From DATBVX01 sp035263105 (GTDB lineage: Bacteria > Pseudomonadota > Gammaproteobacteria > Steroidobacterales > Steroidobacteraceae), in NCBI GenBank assembly GCA_035263105.1, contig DATFRO010000061.1, positions 1 to 64,000 of the forward strand: a DNA stretch of 64,000 nucleotides. Direction: 5' to 3'. How positions within the stretch are numbered: the stretch's first letter is position 1; every line of letters begins with the position of its first letter. This document shows, piece after piece, positions 17,115 through 27,605 of the stretch. The position numbers and the translations under genes are program-made. Under the pieces are notes generated by a model. It saw only the letters and a program-made list of their open reading frames with translations. It was not told the DNA's origin and made no database searches.

Positions 17115-18484
17115 GCGCCGCCGTACGCAAGAAAGCCGCGACGGGTAGCCAGCCCCGCGCGCGCCAGACAGTGATAGTCGGTCTCGGGCGCACCGGGCTT
17201 GCGTGTGCGCGCTACCTCAGTGCCCACGGAGCGCGCGTCGCCATCACCGACAGTCGCGCCGAGCCGCCCGAGCTGCGCAACCTCGGTGAACTTGCCACGC
17301 ACCTGGAACTGCGCCTCGGCGGGTTCGATGCGAAGCTGCTCGCCGATGCCTCGCAGGTCGTCGTGTCGCCGGGTGTCTCGCTCGCCGAGCCCTTTGTCCG
17401 GGAGGCGCTGGCGCGCGGCATCGAGGTCGTCGGTGACATCGAGCTGTTCGCCCGCGCGGTGCGCGCGCCCGTTCTCGCGGTCACCGGCACGAACGGCAAG
17501 AGCACGGTCACCACGCTCGTCGCCCTGATGCTGGAGGCGGCCGGTCGCTCGGTGCACGCCGGCGGCAATCTCGGCGAGCCGGCGCTCAACCTGCTCGCGC
17601 GTGCCGTGCCCGATTTCTACGTGCTCGAGCTGTCGAGCTTCCAGCTCGAAACCACCGAATCGCTCGCGCTCCGCGCAGCGACGGTGCTCAACGTCAGCGC
17701 CGATCATCTCGATCGCTACGCCGCGCTCGGCGATTACGCCGCGGCCAAGGCGCGCATCTTCAGGAACTGCGAGACGCCGATCATCAATCTCGACGACCCG
17801 CTGGTCGCCGCGATGCTGCCGCCGGACCGTCAGCGGCTCGGGTTCAGCATTGCGCTCGACAGCGCCGCGGACTTCGGGCTCACGCGGGCCGCGAGCGGTG
17901 AGGTGTGGCTGGCGCGCTCGGGAAAGCCACGGCTCGCACTGCGCGACATGAAGCTTTCGGGCCTGCACAACGCCGCGAATGCGCTCGCGGCGCTCGCGTT
18001 CGTGTCGGCCGTCGACAGCGACGCGGCCGCGGCGTTCGAAGTGCTGCGCACCTTCACGGGTCTGCCGCATCGCATGCAGTGGGTCGCGGATCGACGCGAC
18101 GTGCGCTGGATCGACGATTCGAAGGGCACGAACGTGGGCGCAACGATCGCAGCCGTCCGAGGCATGACCGGACCGGTCGTGCTCATCGCGGGCGGTGATG
18201 GCAAGGGGCAGGATTTCGTGCCGCTGGCCGCCGCGTTTCGCGGCAAGGTGCGTCACGTCGTGCTGATCGGGCGCGATGCGCCGCAGCTCGCCCAGGCACT
18301 GCATGGCGTATGCACGACCGAGCGCGCCACCACGATGCCGGATGCCGTGCGCCGCGCCGCTGAGCGCAGCGGTCCTGGCGACACAGTCCTCCTGTCGCCC
18401 GCCTGTGCGAGCTTCGACATGTTCCGCGACTACGCCGAGCGCGGTGACGTGTTCGCGGCAGCGGTGCGCGAGCTCGAGCCATGA
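17111..18484 (+). CDS. murD: UDP-MurNAc-Ala:D-glutamate ligase
   Basis: A 457-aa Mur ligase that adds D-glutamate. An N-terminal Rossmann-like UDP-binding part (TVIVGLGRTGLACARYL) is followed by the P-loop AVTGTNGKSTVTTLV, then ELSSFQLETT, NVSADHLDRY and the C-terminal WIDDSKGTNVGAT. The start overlaps the mraY stop; an N-terminal stretch of about 20 basic residues (RKKAATGSQPRARQ) precedes the domain, a little longer than usual. Confidence 0.96.
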   Translation: MSAAVRKKAATGSQPRARQTVIVGLGRTGLACARYLSAHGARVAITDSRAEPPELRNLGELATHLELRLGGFDAKLLADASQVVVSPGVSLAEPFVREALARGIEVVGDIELFARAVRAPVLAVTGTNGKSTVTTLVALMLEAAGRSVHAGGNLGEPALNLLARAVPDFYVLELSSFQLETTESLALRAATVLNVSADHLDRYAALGDYAAAKARIFRNCETPIINLDDPLVAAMLPPDRQRLGFSIALDSAADFGLTRAASGEVWLARSGKPRLALRDMKLSGLHNAANALAALAFVSAVDSDAAAAFEVLRTFTGLPHRMQWVADRRDVRWIDDSKGTNVGATIAAVRGMTGPVVLIAGGDGKGQDFVPLAAAFRGKVRHVVLIGRDAPQLAQALHGVCTTERATTMPDAVRRAAERSGPGDTVLLSPACASFDMFRDYAERGDVFAAAVRELEP

Positions 18485-19665
18485 ACGTCTCGGCGCTGCA
18501 ATTCTCGCGCTCCATGGGCCGCTCACCGCGCCTGACGCTCGACCCGCTGCTGGTGTCGTGTGCGCTCGCGCTGCTCCTGCTCGGTCTCGTGATGGTCACT
18601 TCCGCGTCGATCTCGATCGCGGAACAGGAGCTCGGCTCGCCGTTCGCCTTCCTCGAGCGCCAGCTCATGTTCGCGACCGTCGGCTGCTGTCTCGGCCTGG
18701 TGGCCTTCAGGTTGCCAACGGAGCTCTGGGAGCGCATCAGCTTCGCGCTGCTCCTCATCGGCCTGTTGCTGCTGGTGCTGGTCCTGGTGCCGGGCATCGG
18801 CCACGCCGTCAACGGCAGCCGGCGCTGGCTGCGGATCGGGATGTTCAACTTCCAGGCCTCGGAGCTGGCGCGGCTCCTGATTCTCATCCACATCTGCAGC
18901 TACGCGGTGCGCCGCCAGGAAGAGCTGCGCACCACCATGATGGGCGTGTTGAAGCCGCTCGGACTGCTCACCCTCGGTGCGTTGTTGTTGCTGCTCGAAC
19001 CCGACTTCGGCGCCGCGGCGGTGTTGCTGATCACCGGCTTTGCGATTCTCTTCATCGCCGGGATCTCGTGGCGCCACGTGCTGCTGGTGCTGGCGATCGG
19101 CGGGGCGGGCCTCGGGCTGATCGCGATCTCCTCGGCCTATCGCGTACGCCGGCTGACGACGTTTCTCGATCCCTGGGCCGATCCCTTCAACAGCGGCTTC
19201 CAGCTCACGCAGTCGCTGATCGCCATCGGGCGCGGCGAATGGTTCGGCGTGGGCTTGGGCGCGAGCGTGCAGAAGCTGTTCTACCTGCCGGAAGCGCACA
19301 CCGATTTCGTGTTCGCGGTGCTCGCGGAGGAGCTCGGGCTCGCGGGCGTGCTGCTGGTACTCACGCTCTTCGTCGTGCTCGTGTGGCGCTGCTGCCAGAT
19401 CGCACGCCAGGCGGGACAGGGCGGGCGCATGTTCCAGGCCTACCTGGCAGCCGCGTTCGGCATCTGGGTGGGACTGCAGGCCTTCATCAACATCGGCGTG
19501 AACATGGGGGTGTTGCCGACCAAGGGCCTGACGCTGCCGCTCATGAGTTATGGCCGCAGCAGCCTGCTGGTCACGCTCGCGTGGCTCGGCGTCGTGCTGC
19601 GCATCGGACACGAGTGTGCCGCCGCAGGGCGGCTCGCCGTGCCGCGGGCGGAAAACACGCGATGA
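18481..19665 (+). CDS. ftsW: Septal peptidoglycan glycosyltransferase FtsW
   Basis: A 394-aa SEDS-family polytopic membrane protein that polymerises lipid II at the septum with FtsI. Motifs are MVTSASISIAEQ, NGSRRWLRIGMFNFQASELA, LLEPDFGAAAV, DPFNSGFQLTQSLIAIGRG, VQKLFYLPEAHTDFVFAVLA and LPLMSYGRSSLL. About ten membrane segments. It sits between murD and murG with 4-nt overlaps on each side. Confidence 0.96.
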   Translation: MNVSALQFSRSMGRSPRLTLDPLLVSCALALLLLGLVMVTSASISIAEQELGSPFAFLERQLMFATVGCCLGLVAFRLPTELWERISFALLLIGLLLLVLVLVPGIGHAVNGSRRWLRIGMFNFQASELARLLILIHICSYAVRRQEELRTTMMGVLKPLGLLTLGALLLLLEPDFGAAAVLLITGFAILFIAGISWRHVLLVLAIGGAGLGLIAISSAYRVRRLTTFLDPWADPFNSGFQLTQSLIAIGRGEWFGVGLGASVQKLFYLPEAHTDFVFAVLAEELGLAGVLLVLTLFVVLVWRCCQIARQAGQGGRMFQAYLAAAFGIWVGLQAFINIGVNMGVLPTKGLTLPLMSYGRSSLLVTLAWLGVVLRIGHECAAAGRLAVPRAENTR

Positions 19666-20746
19666 CGGCCGCGGTACTGATCATGGCAGGTGGCACCGGT
19701 GGTCATGTTTTTCCGGCGCTCGCGGTAGCGGAGTTGCTGCGTGAGCGGGAGTGCCGCGTCGTGTGGGTCGGGACACGACGCGGCCTCGAGGCACGCATCG
19801 TCCCGGCGAAGGGCTTCGCGATCGAGTGGCTGTCCGTCTCGGGGCTCAGGGGCAAGGGCGTGCTCACCTGGCTGCTCGCGCCGGTGCACCTGGCCATCGC
19901 GCTGTCGCAGGCTTTTCAGATCGTGCGCCGGCAAAAGCCCGCCGTCGTGCTCGGTGTCGGAGGATTCGCGACTGGCCCGGGCGGGGTTGCGGCGTGGCTC
20001 CTGGGCCGGCCGCTCGTGATCCACGAGCAGAACGCCATCGCGGGGCTCACCAACCGCTGGCTGGCCCGGATCGCCCGTGTCGTGCTCGAAGGCTTCCCCG
20101 GGAGTTTTCCCCGTGGCGTGGTCACACGCTGCATCGGCAACCCGGTAAGGCGCGAAATCTCGGCGCTGCCCGCGCCCGAATCACGCTTCGCAGTGCGTGG
20201 CGGCCAGGTGCGCCTGCTCATCATTGGCGGGAGCCTCGGCGCCAAGCGGCTCAACAGCAGCGTGCCACGCGCACTTGCACTGTTGCAGCGGCAAGGCCAC
20301 CGCTTCGACGTGTGGCACCAGGCCGGCGAGCGCGGCATCGAGGAAGCGCGCGCCGAATACTCGCTTGCGAACGTCGAGGGACGCATCGAAGCTTTCATCG
20401 ACGACATGGCTGCCGCCTACGGTTGGGCGGACCTCGTGATCTGCCGCGCCGGCGCGCTCACGGTGGCCGAGCTCGCGGCGGCCGGGGTTGGCGCGATCCT
20501 CGTGCCCTTCCCGCATGCGGTCGACGATCACCAGACTCACAACGCGCGCTTCCTGACCGAAGTCGGCGCGGCGGTCCTCATCTCCGATCGCGAATTCGAG
20601 CCGGCCCGCGTAGCCGCGGAGCTGGCGCAGCTCGCGGGCGACCGGCTGCCGCTACTCGAGATGGCGCGACGCGCGCGCACGCGTGCCATGCCGCACGCCG
20701 CGGAGTCGCTGACGCGCGCGGTGCTCGACCTCGCGGGGCAGCCCAC

Positions 20747-20750
<4 letters not shown>
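19662..20750 (+). CDS. murG: UDP-GlcNAc:lipid I N-acetylglucosaminyltransferase
   Basis: A 362-aa GT-B glycosyltransferase at the inner face of the cytoplasmic membrane that converts lipid I to lipid II. Motifs are LIMAGGTGGHVFPALAVA, GVGGFATGPGG, IHEQNAIAGLTNR, IIGGSLGAKRLN, CRAGALTVAELAAAG and FPHAVDDHQTHNA. The start overlaps the ftsW stop by 4 nt. Confidence 0.96.
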
Positions 20751-22191
<1,441 letters not shown>

Positions 22192-22195
<4 letters not shown>

Positions 22196-23088
22196 ACGCC
22201 GTCGCCGTGAGCGCCGAGTACGCCGGGCGCGTCGCGCACGACGAGCCCATGTCGCGTCACACCTCGTGGCACGTCGGCGGTCCGGCGGAGACCTTCTTCG
22301 AACCGCGCGACGTCGAGGATCTCGCGGCTTTCCTGCGCGGACTGCCGGCGGGCATCGCGCTGCACTGGATCGGGCTGGGAAGCAATGTGTTGGTGCGTGA
22401 CGGCGGCCTCAGGGGTGTCGTGATCTCGACGCATGGCACGCTCGACGAACTCGAGCGCGTCAACGAGACGCAGGTTCACGGCGGCGCCGGCGTCGCTTGC
22501 GCGCGGCTCGCCAAGCAATGCGTCAAGTGGGGACTGGGCCCCGCGGAGTTCTTCGCGGGCATCCCGGGGACCTTGGGCGGAGCGCTGGCGATGAACGCGG
22601 GCGCGTTCGGCGGCGAGACCTGGCGCCACGTGGTCGAAGTCGAGACCATCGACCGCGGCGGTGTGCGCCGCAAACGCCCGGCGAGCGAGTTCCGCGTCGG
22701 TTATCGCAGCGTCGTGGGACCCGCCGGCGAATGGTTCATCGGGGCGACGCTGCGGTTCGAGCACCGGCCGGAAGCCCACCAAGACGAGATTCGGCAGTTG
22801 CTCGCGCGGCGCAAGGAATCGCAACCGATCGGCGCCTGGAGCGGCGGCTCGACGTTCACCAATCCCCCAGGCGATCACGCTGCGCGGCTTATCGACGCGG
22901 CAGGCCTCAAGGGCTATCGGATCGGCGGGGCATCGGTCTCCACCAAGCACGCCAACTTCTTCATCAATGAGGGCAATGCGACCGCGCGCGATCTCGAAGA
23001 ACTGATCCGGCACGTGCAGCGCACCGTCGAGCGCGTGCACGGCGTCCACCTCGAGACCGAAGTTCGCATCATGGGGGAGCCGGCATGA
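22192..23088 (+). CDS. murB: UDP-N-acetylenolpyruvoylglucosamine reductase, compact type II
   Basis: A 298-aa FAD enzyme that reduces UDP-enolpyruvyl-GlcNAc to UDP-MurNAc. FAD-binding stretches are HTSWHVGGPAE, IGLGSNVLVRDGG and GIPGTLGGALAMNAGAFGGE. The C-terminal part reads GGSTFTNPPGDHA and SVSTKHANFFINEGNAT. Length and these motifs match the compact type II enzymes of Gram-positives, alphaproteobacteria and others, not the longer type I enzyme of E. coli (342 aa). It overlaps murC and ddlB by 4 nt. Confidence 0.94.
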
Positions 23089-24026
23089 GCGCGACTCGCG
23101 TCAGCGAAGCGCGCGCGTTCGGCCGAGTCGCCGTCCTGATGGGCGGCACGTCCTCCGAACGCGAGGTGTCGCTCGACTCCGGACGCAATGTGCTCGAGGC
23201 GCTCAAGACGCGCGGCGTCGACGCGCACGCCGTCGACGGCATACCCGCGCTCATCGAAGCGCTGCTGGCACGCCGTTTCGATCGCGTGTTCAACATCCTG
23301 CACGGCGGCGACGGCGAGAACGGCGTCCTGCAGGGCCTGCTCGATGCGCTGAAGATTCCTTACACCGGCTCAGGCGTGCTGGGCTCGGCACTGTCGCTCG
23401 ACAAGATCCGCACCAAGCAGGTGTGGCTGGCGCTCGGCCTTTCGACTCCGCGCTACGCGCGTCTGGAACGCGGTGGCGACGTCGAGAAGGTCGCGCGCTC
23501 GATCGGCCTGCCGCTGATCGTGAAGCCGTCGCTCGAGGGCTCGAGCGTCGGCGTGAGCCGCGTGTTCAATCCAGCCGACTTGCCGCGGGCCGTGGAGCTC
23601 GCGGCTCGTTACCCGGGCGAGCTCCTGGTCGAGCAGCTGGTGGAGGGTGGCGAATACACCGTGGGGATCCTCGGCGAGGAGGCGCTGCCTTCGATCCAGA
23701 TCGTGCCGAAGGGTGAGTATTACGACTACCACGCAAAGTACATCGCCGAGGACACGCAATACATCTGCCCGGGGCTCAAGGGGAGCGCGGAAAAGGAGAT
23801 CAAGGCACTGGCGCTTGCGGCCTTCAAGGCCGCGGGCTGCTGGGGCTGGGGCCGCGTCGACATCATGCGCGATCAGCGCGGCCAGAACTTCCTGCTCGAG
23901 GTCAACACCGCGCCCGGGATGACGAGTCACTCCCTGGTGCCGAAGGCGGCGCGCGCCGTCGGCATCGACTTCGAGACGCTGGTCTGGCGCATCCTCGAAT
24001 CCAGCTTCGAGCGGGGACGCGCATGA
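23085..24026 (+). CDS. ddlB: D-alanine-D-alanine ligase
   Basis: A 313-aa ATP-grasp ligase that makes the D-Ala-D-Ala dipeptide used by MurF. Motifs are VAVLMGGTSSEREVSLDSG, FNILHGGDGENGVLQG, YTGSGVLGSALSLDK, VKPSLEGSSVGVSRV and EVNTAPGMTSHSLVPKAA. It overlaps murB and ftsQ by 4 nt. Confidence 0.96.
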   Translation: MSATRVSEARAFGRVAVLMGGTSSEREVSLDSGRNVLEALKTRGVDAHAVDGIPALIEALLARRFDRVFNILHGGDGENGVLQGLLDALKIPYTGSGVLGSALSLDKIRTKQVWLALGLSTPRYARLERGGDVEKVARSIGLPLIVKPSLEGSSVGVSRVFNPADLPRAVELAARYPGELLVEQLVEGGEYTVGILGEEALPSIQIVPKGEYYDYHAKYIAEDTQYICPGLKGSAEKEIKALALAAFKAAGCWGWGRVDIMRDQRGQNFLLEVNTAPGMTSHSLVPKAARAVGIDFETLVWRILESSFERGRA

Positions 24027-24844
24027 GCGTGCTGTCTCTGAAGAAGCGCAACCGGCGCAGGCTCCCGCAGCGCGAGTGGCGCCTGCCCGGCATCCAGTGG
24101 CGGCGGATTGGCGCGGCCCTCGCGTTCTTTGCGCTCGCGGCCGGTGTCGCCTACGGCCTGATGTTCGCGCTCGACCAGCCGATTCGCGTCGTATCGGTCG
24201 AAGGCAAGTTCCAGCGCGTGTCGCCGGTGCAGGTCGAGCAGGCGGTCACGAGCGCAATGCACGACGGGTTCATGACGGTGGATCTCGAGAAGGTCCGCCA
24301 CCGCGTCGAAGAGCTGCCCTGGGTGGATCACGCGCGGATCCAGCGGCGCTGGCCGGATGGCCTGCGGGTCGAGATCACCGAGCAGGTCGCGGCCGCGCGC
24401 TGGGGCGAAGCGGGCCTGCTCAATACCCGCGGCGAATTGTTCCTGCCGAATGCGCGCCACGTGCCGCCCGAGCTGCCACGACTCACCGGGCCCGACGGCA
24501 CCGAGGCGCAGGTCGCGCAGCGCTATCTCGCGGCGCAGGGGCGCCTGATCGAAGTCGGCTTGCGCCTCGCGGCCGTGGATCTCGACGCGCGCGGCGCGTG
24601 GCAGCTCGAGCTCTCCAACGGCATCAGCGTGCGACTCGGACGACGCCAGGTCGACGACCGCCTCGATCGCTTCATCCAGGCCGCGGTGCCGACGATCGCG
24701 GGACGCGCCGAGGACATCGCCTACGTCGACATGCGCTACAGCAACGGCTTTGCGGTCGGCTGGAAGCGTGCCGGCAATGCCGCGAACACCGGGGACGCCG
24801 CGAAACCGAAGTCGGCGGCCCCGGCACCCCACTTCACAGCATGA
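24023..24844 (+). CDS. ftsQ: Cell division protein FtsQ
   Basis: A 273-aa bitopic division protein: a basic cytoplasmic tail, a membrane segment (about residues 33-51), a POTRA domain starting at IRVVSVEGKFQRVSP, then the FtsQ/DivIB beta domain (WPDGLRVEITEQVAAARWGE). It recruits FtsL/FtsB to the divisome. The C-terminal 30 residues are low-complexity and Ala/Lys/Pro-rich. ftsA follows after a 15-nt gap, the first break after mraY. Confidence 0.94.
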   Translation: MSVLSLKKRNRRRLPQREWRLPGIQWRRIGAALAFFALAAGVAYGLMFALDQPIRVVSVEGKFQRVSPVQVEQAVTSAMHDGFMTVDLEKVRHRVEELPWVDHARIQRRWPDGLRVEITEQVAAARWGEAGLLNTRGELFLPNARHVPPELPRLTGPDGTEAQVAQRYLAAQGRLIEVGLRLAAVDLDARGAWQLELSNGISVRLGRRQVDDRLDRFIQAAVPTIAGRAEDIAYVDMRYSNGFAVGWKRAGNAANTGDAAKPKSAAPAPHFTA

Positions 24845-24859
24845 GGAACCCAGCGACAC

Positions 24860-26095
24860 ATGTCCCGGCGCTCTGATCGAAACCTCCTGGTCGGACTCGA
24901 TATCGGCACCTCGAAGGTGGTGGCGATCGTGGGCGAGATGGCGAACGACGGCAGCATCGAAGTGATCGGCATCGGCTCGCATCCCTCGCGCGGCCTGAAG
25001 AAAGGCGTGGTGGTCAACATCGAGTCGACGGTGCAGTCGATCCAGCGCGCGGTGGAAGAGGCCGAGCTGATGGCGGGCTGCGAGATTCACTCGGTGTTCG
25101 CCGGCATCGCCGGCAGCCATGTACGGAGCCTCAACTCGCACGGCATCGTCGCGATCCGCGACAAGGAAGTGATGGGCGGGGACGTCGACCGCGTCATCGA
25201 TGCCGCGAAAGCGGTTGCGATTCCCGCCGACCAGAAGATCCTGCACGTGCTGCCGCAGGAATTCATCATCGACAACCAGGAAGGCATCCGCGACCCGATC
25301 GCGATGTCAGGGGTGCGCCTCGAAGCCAAGGTGCACATCGTCACCGGCGCGGACAGCGCCGCACAGAACATCGTGAAATGTGTGCAGCGCTGCGGCTTGC
25401 ACGTCGAGGACATCGTGCTCGAGCAGCTCGCCTCGAGCTTCGCCGTGCTCACCGATGACGAGAAGGAGCTCGGCGTGTGCCTCGTCGACATCGGCGGCGG
25501 GACGACCGACCTCGCGGTGTTCTCCAACGGCGCGATCCGCCACACGGCCGTGATCCCGATCGCGGGCGACCAGGTGACGAACGACATCGCGGTCTCGATG
25601 CGCACGCCGACGCAGTACGCGGAGGACATCAAGCTGCGCTACGCCTGCGCGCTCTCGCAGCTCGCCAACCCGGACGAGACCATCGAGGTCCCGAGCGTCG
25701 GCGATCGCCCACCGCGGCGCCTCGCGCGCCAGACGCTCGCCGAGATCGTCGAGCCGCGCTACGAGGAGCTCTTCGGCCTGATCCGCGAGGAGCTCAGGCG
25801 CTCCGGCTTCGAGGAAGCGATCGCAGCCGGCGTCGTCATCACCGGCGGCAGCGCCAAGATGGAAGGCGCGGTCGAGCTCGCCGAAGAAATCTTTCACATG
25901 CCCGTGCGTCTCGGCCTGCCGCAGCACGTCTCGGGCCTCGTCGAAGTGGTCAGCAATCCGATCCATTCAACCGGTGTCGGGTTGCTCCTTTACGCACGCG
26001 CAAACGCCCAGGGCGCGCTGCGTGAAAAGCCGATCTACGGGGGCATGAAGAGTGTGTTCGAGCGCATGAAAGCGTGGTTTCAGGGGAATTTCTGA
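24860..26095 (+). CDS. ftsA: Cell division protein FtsA
   Basis: A 411-aa actin-like ATPase that anchors the Z-ring to the membrane. Motifs are LVGLDIGTSKVVAIVGEM, the 1C domain stretch QSIQRAVEEAELMAGC, VLVDIGGGTTDL-like CLVDIGGGTTDLAVFSNG and VVITGGSAKMEG. The C-terminus (SVFERMKAWFQGNF) is the amphipathic membrane-targeting helix. The stop TGA overlaps an ATG (26095) in frame with ftsZ. Confidence 0.97.
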   Translation: MSRRSDRNLLVGLDIGTSKVVAIVGEMANDGSIEVIGIGSHPSRGLKKGVVVNIESTVQSIQRAVEEAELMAGCEIHSVFAGIAGSHVRSLNSHGIVAIRDKEVMGGDVDRVIDAAKAVAIPADQKILHVLPQEFIIDNQEGIRDPIAMSGVRLEAKVHIVTGADSAAQNIVKCVQRCGLHVEDIVLEQLASSFAVLTDDEKELGVCLVDIGGGTTDLAVFSNGAIRHTAVIPIAGDQVTNDIAVSMRTPTQYAEDIKLRYACALSQLANPDETIEVPSVGDRPPRRLARQTLAEIVEPRYEELFGLIREELRRSGFEEAIAAGVVITGGSAKMEGAVELAEEIFHMPVRLGLPQHVSGLVEVVSNPIHSTGVGLLLYARANAQGALREKPIYGGMKSVFERMKAWFQGNF

Positions 26096-26129
26096 TGAGC
26101 CGGAAGAATTCTCGCGTCAAGCGTAAGAA

Positions 26130-26158
26130 GTCTCGGGCGAAGTCTCACGACACGTCTC
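26130..26158 (+). repeat. GTCTC direct repeats before ftsZ, 12-nt period
   Basis: GTCTC occurs at 26130, 26142 and 26154, exactly 12 nt apart, between the ftsA stop and the ftsZ ribosome-binding site. Surrounding bases are less GC-rich than the neighbouring genes. The repeats could bind a regulator or shape the ftsZ translation-initiation region; no known site is recognised. Confidence 0.5.
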
Positions 26159-26178
26159 AAGAGAAGAGGAGAGCGTTC

Positions 26179-27390
26179 ATGTTCGAGTTGATGGATGCAT
26201 ACAGTCAGAGCGCAGTGATCAAGGTGCTGGGCGTCGGCGGCGGCGGCGGCAATGCGGTCTCGCACATGGTCAATTGCGGTATCGAGGGGGTGGATTTCAT
26301 CTGCATCAATACCGATTCGCAGGCCCTGAAGCATTCCCGGGTGAAGGCTTCACTGCAGATCGGCTGCAACATCACCAAGGGCCTCGGCGCGGGCGCCGAC
26401 CCTGAAGTCGGTCGCCAGGCCGCGATGGAAGATCGCGACCGGATCATCGAGCTGATCGATGGCTGCGACATGTTGTTCATCACCGCCGGCATGGGCGGGG
26501 GAACCGGCACCGGCGCGGCTCCGGTCGTGGCCGCGGTGGCCAAGGAGCTCGGCATCCTGTGCGTCGCAGTGGTGACCAAGCCGTTCGACATGGAAGGCAG
26601 CAAGCGCATGTTGGTCGCGGAGCACGGCATCGCCGAGCTCGGCAAGTACTGCGACTCGCTGATCACGATCCCGAACCAGAAGCTGCTCACCGTCCTTGGC
26701 AGCGACACGACACTGCTCGACGCCTTCAAGGCGGCGAACCAGGTGCTGCAAGGCGCGGTGCAAGGCATCGCGGAGCTGATCACGCGACCGGGCCTCATCA
26801 ACGTCGATTTCGCCGACGTCAGGACCGTGATGTCCGAAACCGGCATGGCGATGATGGGATCGGGCGCGGCGAGCGGCGAAGAGCGTGCGCGCGAAGCGGC
26901 CGAAGCCGCAGTGTCGAGCCCGCTGCTCGAGGACATCAACCTCGCGGGCGCGCACGGCATCCTGGTCAATGTCACCGCGGGCATGGACCTGTCGATCGGC
27001 GAGTTCGAAATCGTGGGCAACACGGTGAAGAAGTTCGCCTCCGACGATGCGACAGTCGTGGTCGGCACGGTGATCGATCCGGAAATGAAGAACCAGATCC
27101 GGGTGACGGTGGTTGCGACCGGTCTCGGCCGTCCAACCGTGCGGCACCAGCAGCACCCGCAGCACCCGCAGCACCAGCAGCATCAGCAGCACCAGACATC
27201 GGCGGGCCAACAGCCGCAGATGCGCGTCGTTCAGCAACGCGGCCGCCAGCCGCTGACGGGTGCGGACTACACGGCGTACGAGAAGCCCACGGTCCAGCGC
27301 CAGCGAGCGGTCGGGGATGGCATGCGGGTCGACATGAACAGTGAAGACCTGCTCGACATTCCCGCTTTCCTGCGCCGGCAGGCCGACTGA
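26179..27390 (+). CDS. ftsZ: Cell division GTPase FtsZ
   Basis: A 403-aa tubulin homologue that forms the Z-ring. Motifs are VLGVGGGGGNAVSHM, the GTP signature GGGTGTGAAP and the T7 loop NVDFADVRTVM. A His/Gln-rich linker lies near residues 317-335. The C-terminal peptide DLLDIPAFLRRQAD is the docking site for FtsA, ZipA and ZapD. The start at 26179 follows GAGGAG and matches the usual FtsZ N-terminus (MFEL). An in-frame ATG at 26095, overlapping the ftsA stop, would add 28 mostly basic residues and is less likely. Confidence 0.96.
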   Translation: MFELMDAYSQSAVIKVLGVGGGGGNAVSHMVNCGIEGVDFICINTDSQALKHSRVKASLQIGCNITKGLGAGADPEVGRQAAMEDRDRIIELIDGCDMLFITAGMGGGTGTGAAPVVAAVAKELGILCVAVVTKPFDMEGSKRMLVAEHGIAELGKYCDSLITIPNQKLLTVLGSDTTLLDAFKAANQVLQGAVQGIAELITRPGLINVDFADVRTVMSETGMAMMGSGAASGEERAREAAEAAVSSPLLEDINLAGAHGILVNVTAGMDLSIGEFEIVGNTVKKFASDDATVVVGTVIDPEMKNQIRVTVVATGLGRPTVRHQQHPQHPQHQQHQQHQTSAGQQPQMRVVQQRGRQPLTGADYTAYEKPTVQRQRAVGDGMRVDMNSEDLLDIPAFLRRQAD

Positions 27391-27421
27391 AGGAGCGTGG
27401 CGTGAAATTCAGGTAAACGTC

Positions 27422-27438
27422 GCGCGGCAGGGCCGCGC
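27422..27438 (+). terminator. GC-rich hairpin after ftsZ
   Basis: GCGCGGC and GCCGCGC pair around a 3-nt loop 31 nt after the ftsZ stop. There is no U-tract, so it may slow polymerase or protect a 3' end rather than terminate fully. Confidence 0.4.
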
Positions 27439-27467
27439 CCGGGAGGGTAAGAAACTAAGGTCCGGAA

Positions 27468-27496
27468 TTGGCGGACTTTTTGACCTGTGGTACGGT
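27468..27496 (+). promoter_or_regulatory. Candidate lpxC promoter
   Basis: TTGGCG (27468-27473), an exact 17-nt spacer and TACGGT (27491-27496) lie about 110 nt before lpxC. This would let lpxC be expressed separately from the division cluster, as in E. coli. Confidence 0.5.
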
Positions 27497-27605
27497 AGCG
27501 CCCCTTTTTAAGTCAAAGGCGGGGTCGGCTCCGGGGCGCGTCGACCGCAAGCGGAGGTCTGGGTGTCACAGGCACTCGGCCCACGGCCGCCGTGTCGAAG
27601 CGGGC

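Noticed and set aside
27150..27195. CRISPR-like short repeat
   Set aside because: The CAGCAC tandem lies in the ftsZ reading frame with no spacers; it is a coding microsatellite.
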